Below are positions 5,692 through 9,722 of a DNA stretch of 9,722 nucleotides, one piece after another. Position numbers and translations under genes: made by a program. The notes beneath the pieces were generated by a model. The model saw nothing but the letters and a program-made list of their open reading frames with translations, did not search any database and had not been told where the DNA came from. This DNA is from Phycisphaerales bacterium. GTDB taxonomy: Bacteria; Planctomycetota; Phycisphaerae; Tepidisphaerales; Tepidisphaeraceae. The stretch spans positions 1 to 9,722 of the forward strand of contig JAQGHH010000539.1 of NCBI GenBank assembly GCA_028288945.1, in the 5' to 3' direction. Every line of letters starts with the position of its first letter. Position 1 is the stretch's first letter.

Positions 5692-6258
5692 TTACTTCGT
5701 CGGTGCAATCTGCTCACCGGCGACGCGTGCCGTGGCCGGGGTTTGATGGTTCATTTCCTCCAGGGCTTGCACGACCGGGCCGGTCATTCCGCGGTCGGTG
5801 AGATAGCGCTCCTGCTCCGGAGTGATCCGGTACAGCTCGTTGGCGCTCCGCAATCGTCTGATGATTTCTCCGTCGTTGAGGCCGGCGCGTTTCATCGCGA
5901 TCACCTCGTCGAGCGTGACGAAGCCGTCGCCGTTCAAGTCGGCGGTGGTGGACTTGTGCACGTCTTCCGGCCGAGCGGGCGATTGCTCCGCGGCCCGGCT
6001 GGCGTTGATCGCTTCCTGGCTCCTGGCCCCCTCGGTTCTGTCCGGAGGCACGCCGATGAGATACCCGCCGCCCGCCCCCAATTCTCCGCCCGTGAGCTCG
6101 GCAAAAACGCGTCGCCGTTCCGCGTCGGCGGCGGTCTCCGCGGCCGCATCCCCCGGCCCCTGCGCGACCGGCGCACGCTGCCGCACCATCGCGCACCCAA
6201 GTGGGGCGAAGGATAAGCCGCCGGTGATGATCGCCATTGCCAGATGTTTGTTTCGCAT
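5692..6258 (-). CDS. EF-hand-containing putative lipoprotein
   Basis: ATG at 6258 is preceded by AAGGA with 8 nt spacing. The frame is open further upstream to 6906, but that part lies antisense to the next gene and lacks a signal. The product has 188 residues. Residues 1-21 are a signal peptide; Cys22 is a possible lipidation site but the box (P-L-G-C) is atypical. Residues 35-100 are Ala/Glu-rich with little structure. Residues 107-118 (DLNGDGFVTLDE) are a canonical 12-residue EF-hand loop: Asp107, Asn109, Asp111, Thr115 and Glu118 all fit calcium ligands. The following helices form two similar units, (VIAMKRAGLNDGEIIRRLRS) and (ERYLTDRGMTGPVVQALEEM), a repeat seen in many bacterial envelope proteins of unknown role. 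Calcium binding is predicted from the motif; the partner is unknown. Confidence 0.88.
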   Translation of the reverse strand: MRNKHLAMAIITGGLSFAPLGCAMVRQRAPVAQGPGDAAAETAADAERRRVFAELTGGELGAGGGYLIGVPPDRTEGARSQEAINASRAAEQSPARPEDVHKSTTADLNGDGFVTLDEVIAMKRAGLNDGEIIRRLRSANELYRITPEQERYLTDRGMTGPVVQALEEMNHQTPATARVAGEQIAPTK

Positions 6259-6332
6259 CGCGCCGTTCCTTACTCGCTCGCTTGCATCGTGCTCAGCGAT
6301 TGGGAACGGAGCGAACAGCGTGCCATCCGCGC

Positions 6333-7643
6333 TTAAAACAAGGTCTTCGCCGTGATCGCGCCCAGCAGCGCCGCAAGCAATAGCGGCCCGAGCGACGCCC
6401 AGCGCACCGGTGATTCCTTTACGCGGACGACGGTCACCGCCGCAGCCATCAGGACTAACGGCTCGTAATACCGTTGAAATGCATAGTGTCCCGCCGCCTG
6501 CGCTACAAGAAACGCCACCGCGCCGACGGCGCAGATGATGCGGTCGCGAACCGGCAGCGCGGCAAGCCATATTGCCACCACCGCGCCGCCAACGATGGAT
6601 AGCGCCACGAGTAAAGGGGAACGCCCGTAAACATAAGGGAGGTGGCGCGCCAGATTCCAAACACCGGAAAACCGCCCGGCGACCTCGTCGTATACCGTGC
6701 ACGGGAGCACGCCGACCAATGCCCCGCACGCCGCCCCCGCCACAGCCCACCCGGCAGTGCGCCCAAGATTCTGCGTCATTCCTGTCCAGACATAGCCGGC
6801 GTAAAACAGCCCGAACCCACCGATCACTGCCAGCGCCGTCGCCGGGGCGGCGGGGTTTCCGCCCCCAACCAGCCTCTGTTGTTGCGGCGGCGCCATGCCG
6901 TGCCATAGCTGGAAAAAATATCCGAGCGCCGCAAGCGCCGGCACAAGCGCAAGTAGCATCGAAATGAGCCGACGAACGCCGCCCCGCGATGGTTCGATCA
7001 GTGCCGCGCCGCGTGGCGAAGCTTCACCCAACCACGCCGCCGCACATAGCGGCGCGGCCACCCAGAGGTCGATCTGCCGCACCATCACAAGCGCCAGAAC
7101 CGCCGTTCCACCCAGCCAGTAAGTCCACCGATCGACGCGTGGGCGCAGGGCGATCAGCAGCACGCCCAGCACGCCCCACCAGCCGGCGTTGTCGGGCAGC
7201 AGCCACACGCCCGATGACAGAACATACAGCGAGCAGACGATCGGCAGGCACAATACGATGGTCGTCCCCGGCCCCGCCCGCCGTCCGACCGCAATCGCAA
7301 GTGTGGCAAGGAGACTGATCGTGAACGCCGCCCCGATCCAGCGCAACGTTGCCGGCCCGGCGTGCAGCGCCCGTCCCCCCATCCCAATGGCTAGGTGATA
7401 TCCTGGAGTGGTCGCCGACGCGTAGTCCGAAAAATCGATGTGGGGCCACTGATGTTGGAATTGCCGGATCGTCGGCAGGTGGTAGGTCTGCTCGTCGTAA
7501 GCGGCGCGGGAATTGGGCCGCCCACCCCGCACGATCAATGTCGCCAATAACAGGAACAGGAGGACCACGATCCCCGCGACAACCGCTCGGCGCGCGGAAC
7601 TCCCACGCGTCCGAACGGCGCAACGTGGGGATGAATCAATCAT
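6333..7643 (-). CDS. Polytopic GT-C type glycosyltransferase, ALG10/DIE2-like
   Basis: The product has 436 residues from ATG 7643, which has AGGGA 3 nt upstream; a longer frame to 7817 adds an Arg-rich tail without merit. About ten hydrophobic helices start at residues 20-38. The first extracytoplasmic loop carries YDEQTYHLP (49-57) and ATTPGYHL (77-84). These match the ALG10/DIE2 (GT59) pattern of an acidic pair, H-x-P, then T-T-x-P-G-x-Y/H. VRQIDLWV (188-195) resembles the family's R-Q-T-N-x-x-W segment and RYYEP (391-395) its C-terminal R-Y motif. Such enzymes transfer a sugar from a polyprenyl-phosphate donor to a lipid-linked acceptor on the outer side of the membrane. Substrates here are unknown. 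Other GT-C families (GT39, GT83) are the main alternative. The EF-hand lipoprotein follows after 74 bp. It is divergent from the GT2 gene. Confidence 0.75.
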   Translation of the reverse strand: MIDSSPRCAVRTRGSSARRAVVAGIVVLLFLLLATLIVRGGRPNSRAAYDEQTYHLPTIRQFQHQWPHIDFSDYASATTPGYHLAIGMGGRALHAGPATLRWIGAAFTISLLATLAIAVGRRAGPGTTIVLCLPIVCSLYVLSSGVWLLPDNAGWWGVLGVLLIALRPRVDRWTYWLGGTAVLALVMVRQIDLWVAAPLCAAAWLGEASPRGAALIEPSRGGVRRLISMLLALVPALAALGYFFQLWHGMAPPQQQRLVGGGNPAAPATALAVIGGFGLFYAGYVWTGMTQNLGRTAGWAVAGAACGALVGVLPCTVYDEVAGRFSGVWNLARHLPYVYGRSPLLVALSIVGGAVVAIWLAALPVRDRIICAVGAVAFLVAQAAGHYAFQRYYEPLVLMAAAVTVVRVKESPVRWASLGPLLLAALLGAITAKTLF

Positions 7644-7663
7644 GTGTCCCTGATGAAGAGAAA

Positions 7664-7679
7664 GGAATAAACGGAATAA
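7664..7679. repeat. Short direct repeat upstream of the GT-C gene
   Basis: GGAATAA occurs at 7664-7670 and again at 7673-7679, 9 bp apart, about 20-35 bp upstream of the minus-strand start at 7643. This is where a promoter or operator for that gene would lie. Confidence 0.3.
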
Positions 7680-7711
7680 GCCGTCCGCCCTACACCCTGC
7701 CCGCCAAATAC

Positions 7712-7740
7712 TGGCCAACCTTCGGAGGCGCAAGTATACT
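7712..7740 (+). promoter_or_regulatory. Sigma-70-like promoter for the GT2 gene
   Basis: TGGCCA (7712-7717, 4 of 6 to -35) and TATACT (7735-7740, 5 of 6 to -10) are separated by exactly 17 bp. Predicted transcription would start near 7747 and leave a leader of about 95 nt before the start codon at 7843. Confidence 0.5.
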
Positions 7741-7804
7741 CCGTTGCCCCGGCGCACTCCACGGAGCGGCGGGCGCGATCGGCGCCGGCAGACGAACAAA
7801 CGCC

Positions 7805-7855
7805 ATGGCTCAACCATTATTCATTGCAACGAGGATCAAGCCGTGGACAGCATGA
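7805..7855 (+). CDS. Possible 16-codon leader peptide overlapping the GT2 start
   Basis: ATG at 7805 opens a 16-residue frame (MAQPLFIATRIKPWTA) whose TGA (7853-7855) overlaps the ATG at 7852 as ATGA. No Shine-Dalgarno sequence precedes it. It may couple translation to the glycosyltransferase or be chance. Confidence 0.2.
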   Translation: MAQPLFIATRIKPWTA

Positions 7856-8859
7856 GCGCACCGCCGCTCGACGCCCAATCGGGCACCGCCGCCGGGCCCG
7901 CGTCGGCGGGGGAGCCCTCGTGCCGGCCGGGGAAAGTGCCCGTTTCGGTGCTCATCCCCACCCTCAACGAGGCCAAAAACCTCCCCCGTTGCCTCGACCA
8001 CCTGACGTGGGCCGATGAAGTCGTGATCCTCGATTCCAATTCGACGGATGACACCCCCAAAATTGCCGCCGCCTACGGGGCCAAGCTGGCGAACTTCACC
8101 TGGAACGGCCATTGGCCCAAGAAGCGCAACTGGGCCTTGCGGCACGGGCCGATGAAGCACGATTGGGTGCTGATGGTGGATGCCGATGAATGGCTCATGC
8201 CCGAGGTGGAGGCCGAAGTCGCCCAGGTGATCAAGAGCGACAAGTACGTCGGTTACTACATCAACCGGCGGTTCATCTTCATGGGCCGATGGCTGCGGCA
8301 CTGCGGGTACTACCCCAGTTGGAACCTGCGCCTGCTCAAACGTGGCTACGGGGAATTCGAGCGCCTGACCAACGTGGAGGACACCGGCAGCGGCGACAAC
8401 GAAGTCCACGAGCACGTGGTCGTGAAAGGGCCCGTCGGCTATCTCAAGGCGGAGATGCTTCACCTGGCCTACCCGGACATCGCCACCTTCGTCGAAAAGC
8501 ACAACCGCTACAGCAGTTGGGAAGCCGCGGTGCAATTGGCCGGCGTCCACCGGAAACAGGAACACGGCTTTTCGGGCAACACCTCCCTGAACTGGCGTCG
8601 GCGGCTCAAGCAGTTGTCGCGGATATTGCCGTTCCGGCCGACGTTGCGGTTCCTCTACAGCTACATTTTGCAGCGCGGTTTCCTCGACGGCAGCGTCGGC
8701 TTTCATTTCTGCCGGCTGCTGGCCATGTACGAGTTCCTCTCGGTCGCCAAGTACCATGAAATGAAACAGGCGCGGGACGACCAGCGCCTGAGCCGGCAAC
8801 TCAGTGACGTGCCCGCAAGGAATTGGAAGGAAACGACCGAAGCACAGGCAATTGTTTAG
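7843..8859 (+). CDS. GT2 glycosyltransferase, WaaE/KdtX-like (LPS core beta-1,4-glucosyltransferase family)
   Basis: I chose GTG at 7843 because GAGGA lies 7 nt upstream; the in-frame ATG at 7852 is too far from it unless coupled to the 7805 frame. The product has 338 residues. After a Pro/Ala-rich tail (1-31) a GT-A fold begins with VPVSVLIPTLNEAKNLPRCL, then DEVVILDSNSTDDT and the metal/nucleotide-sugar-binding motif VDADEW (Asp113-Ala-Asp115). HWPKKRNWAL (90-99) and RWLRHCGYYPSWNLRLLKRG (149-168) are characteristic of the WaaE-like beta-glucosyltransferase subgroup. The C-terminal 80 residues carry aromatic and basic helices that probably sit on the membrane. It should add a hexose from a nucleotide sugar to a lipid-linked or LPS-type glycan in the cytoplasm. 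The exact sugar is unknown. The FkbM gene follows in the same direction. Confidence 0.9.
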   Translation: MDSMSAPPLDAQSGTAAGPASAGEPSCRPGKVPVSVLIPTLNEAKNLPRCLDHLTWADEVVILDSNSTDDTPKIAAAYGAKLANFTWNGHWPKKRNWALRHGPMKHDWVLMVDADEWLMPEVEAEVAQVIKSDKYVGYYINRRFIFMGRWLRHCGYYPSWNLRLLKRGYGEFERLTNVEDTGSGDNEVHEHVVVKGPVGYLKAEMLHLAYPDIATFVEKHNRYSSWEAAVQLAGVHRKQEHGFSGNTSLNWRRRLKQLSRILPFRPTLRFLYSYILQRGFLDGSVGFHFCRLLAMYEFLSVAKYHEMKQARDDQRLSRQLSDVPARNWKETTEAQAIV

Positions 8860-8874
8860 CTTTGTGCTCCTCCG

Positions 8875-8915
8875 GTAGGGTCCGCTTCAGCGGACCCTAC
8901 AAGAGCGGGTTTTTT
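8875..8915 (+). terminator. REP-like palindrome with downstream T-run
   Basis: A perfect palindrome has arms 8875-8886 and 8889-8900 (11-bp stem with a TTCA loop if folded as RNA). Six T (8910-8915) follow, but 9 nt after the stem rather than directly. It lies 16 bp after the GT2 stop codon. The compact GGTCCGC/GCGGACC form looks like repetitive extragenic palindromes. It may work as a weak terminator or RNA stabiliser between the two glycan genes. Confidence 0.55.
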
Positions 8916-8958
8916 CCCCTAGCCCCTAAACGGGTAGGGCGGATGCGATCGGAGATAA

Positions 8959-9722
8959 ATGGGTTTGGCGCGATCAGCCTTGGAGCGGGTGAGCCGGCGG
9001 CTTGTGTTCAAGCGCCGCCTGCCGGCGCGCTTTGGCGGGACGCCGATGTACGTCTCGCCCGACGCCGGGCTGCGGTATTGGAAGCGGAGCCTCGACGGCG
9101 CCGACCCCATGCTGCTCGAGGCCGCAGCGGAGCTGGTGCACGCCGGGGACCACGTGTGGGACATCGGCGCGAACGTCGGGCTTTTTTCCTTCGCGGCCGC
9201 CTCGGTCGCGGGAACGTCCGGGAGCGTCCTGTCGGTGGAACCGGACATGTGGCTCGCGGGATTGTTACGCCGATCCTCCGCCCTGCCCCCCGGATCGCGT
9301 GCGCCGGTGAACGTCCTGCCCGTCGCGATCGACCAGGCGGTGGGCGTCGCCAAGCTCCATGTCGCGGCGCGGGGCCGGGCCTCCAATAGTCTCAGCGCCG
9401 AGCGTGCCAACGACGGCACCGCCGGCGGCGTCCGCGACATCCAGCTCGTTCCCACCGTCACGCTCGACTGGCTGCTGGACCATTTCCCTCATCCGCGCGT
9501 CGTCAAAATTGATGTTGAGGGGTTGGAAGACCGCGTCCTCGCGGGAGGCCGGCGGCTGCTTGCCCAGGTCAGGCCCGCCGTGGTCTGCGAAGTTTCCGAG
9601 GCCAACGCCGACAAAGTCGCCGCCCTCTTCGCGTCGGCGGATTATCAGCTTTTCGATGCCTCCGCACCCGCCGGCAAGAGGACCCTGGTGCCGCGTCCGG
9701 TCTGGAACACGCTGGCCCTGCC
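8959..9722 (+). CDS. FkbM-family methyltransferase (partial, C-terminus beyond right edge)
   Basis: ATG at 8959 has GGAG 4 nt upstream, and the codon directly before it is an in-frame TAA, so it is the first possible start. A GTG at 8989 is a weaker alternative. 254 residues are visible. The N-terminus is basic. The SAM-binding motif I is VWDIGANVGLFSFAA (67-81), motif II includes SVEPD (92-96), and the FkbM signature is VVKIDVEGLEDRVLAGG (181-197), followed by PAVVCEVSE. These enzymes are class I SAM-dependent O-methyltransferases, first described in FK506 synthesis and common in polysaccharide and glycolipid loci. Next to the GT2 gene, methylation of a surface sugar is the likely role; the acceptor is not predictable. 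The extreme C-terminus lies outside the window. Confidence 0.9.
   Translation, partial: MGLARSALERVSRRLVFKRRLPARFGGTPMYVSPDAGLRYWKRSLDGADPMLLEAAAELVHAGDHVWDIGANVGLFSFAAASVAGTSGSVLSVEPDMWLAGLLRRSSALPPGSRAPVNVLPVAIDQAVGVAKLHVAARGRASNSLSAERANDGTAGGVRDIQLVPTVTLDWLLDHFPHPRVVKIDVEGLEDRVLAGGRRLLAQVRPAVVCEVSEANADKVAALFASADYQLFDASAPAGKRTLVPRPVWNTLAL

Noticed and set aside
4992..6258. Defence or toxin-antitoxin pair
   Set aside because: Both products are exported lipoprotein-type proteins without nuclease, toxin or DNA-binding motifs.
6259..6906. N-terminal extension of the EF-hand protein
   Set aside because: The Shine-Dalgarno sequence and signal peptide mark 6258 as the start; the extension overlaps the GT-C gene out of frame and is Arg/Gly-rich shadow sequence.
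7810..8799. Long open frame (329 codons) on the minus strand
   Set aside because: It lies wholly antisense to the GT2 gene, which has intact family motifs. Its product is low-complexity Val/Gly/Pro/His and resembles nothing.
8823..9389. Plus-strand frame of 188 codons
   Set aside because: The FkbM frame starting at 8959 has intact SAM and family motifs; this overlapping frame is Arg/Gly-rich and starts inside the GT2 gene.

Overview
The window is GC-rich and gene-dense. It contains four complete putative lipoproteins, a membrane protein with an N-terminal CxxCGY...CPECG zinc ribbon, Pro-rich and Ala/Gly/Lys/Arg-rich low-complexity proteins, and mostly single-gene transcription units. This suggests a Planctomycetota-type bacterium, perhaps of the Phycisphaerae, from an environmental genome. 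That placement is an inference from protein style; no marker gene was compared.

Layout, left to right. (1) 1-620, minus: the N-terminal part of a membrane-anchored protein with two PEGA/carboxypeptidase-regulatory-like beta repeats, running off the left edge. (2) 621-854: a divergent intergenic region with two overlapping, mutually exclusive inverted repeats. (3) 855-1322 and 1463-2011, plus: two small lipoproteins with Pro-rich spacers, closed by a strong rho-independent terminator at 2069-2118. (4) 2235-3086 and 3125-3397, plus: two unrecognised, strongly basic, low-complexity proteins. The second is bracketed by copies of a 7-bp tandem repeat (AGTARAA), and one copy encodes its last residues and stop codon. 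(5) 3456-4061, minus: recR, convergent with the small basic gene across a 26-bp hairpin built from the same heptads. (6) 4126-4938, plus: a zinc-ribbon protein with four membrane helices. (7) 4992-5576 and 5692-6258, minus: two lipoproteins, the second with a textbook EF-hand loop. (8) 6333-7643, minus: a polytopic GT-C type glycosyltransferase resembling ALG10/DIE2. (9) 7843-8859 and 8959 to the right edge, plus: a WaaE/KdtX-like GT2 glycosyltransferase and an FkbM-family methyltransferase, separated by a REP-like palindrome.

The right third (6333-9722) reads as one end of a cell-surface glycan locus: a polytopic GT-C enzyme, divergent from a cytoplasmic GT2 enzyme and a sugar or lipid O-methyltransferase candidate. 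The lipoproteins and the PEGA-like protein fit cell-envelope functions but show no enzyme signature. recR is the only housekeeping gene, and it lacks its common neighbours dnaX and ybaB here.

The best candidates for something undescribed are the two basic low-complexity proteins with their heptad repeats (2235-3451) and the competing hairpins at 732-798. No tRNA, rRNA, CRISPR array, transposase or integrase was seen. Both edge genes (1-620 and 8959-9722) are genuine but incomplete. There is no gene-free stretch longer than about 235 bases.
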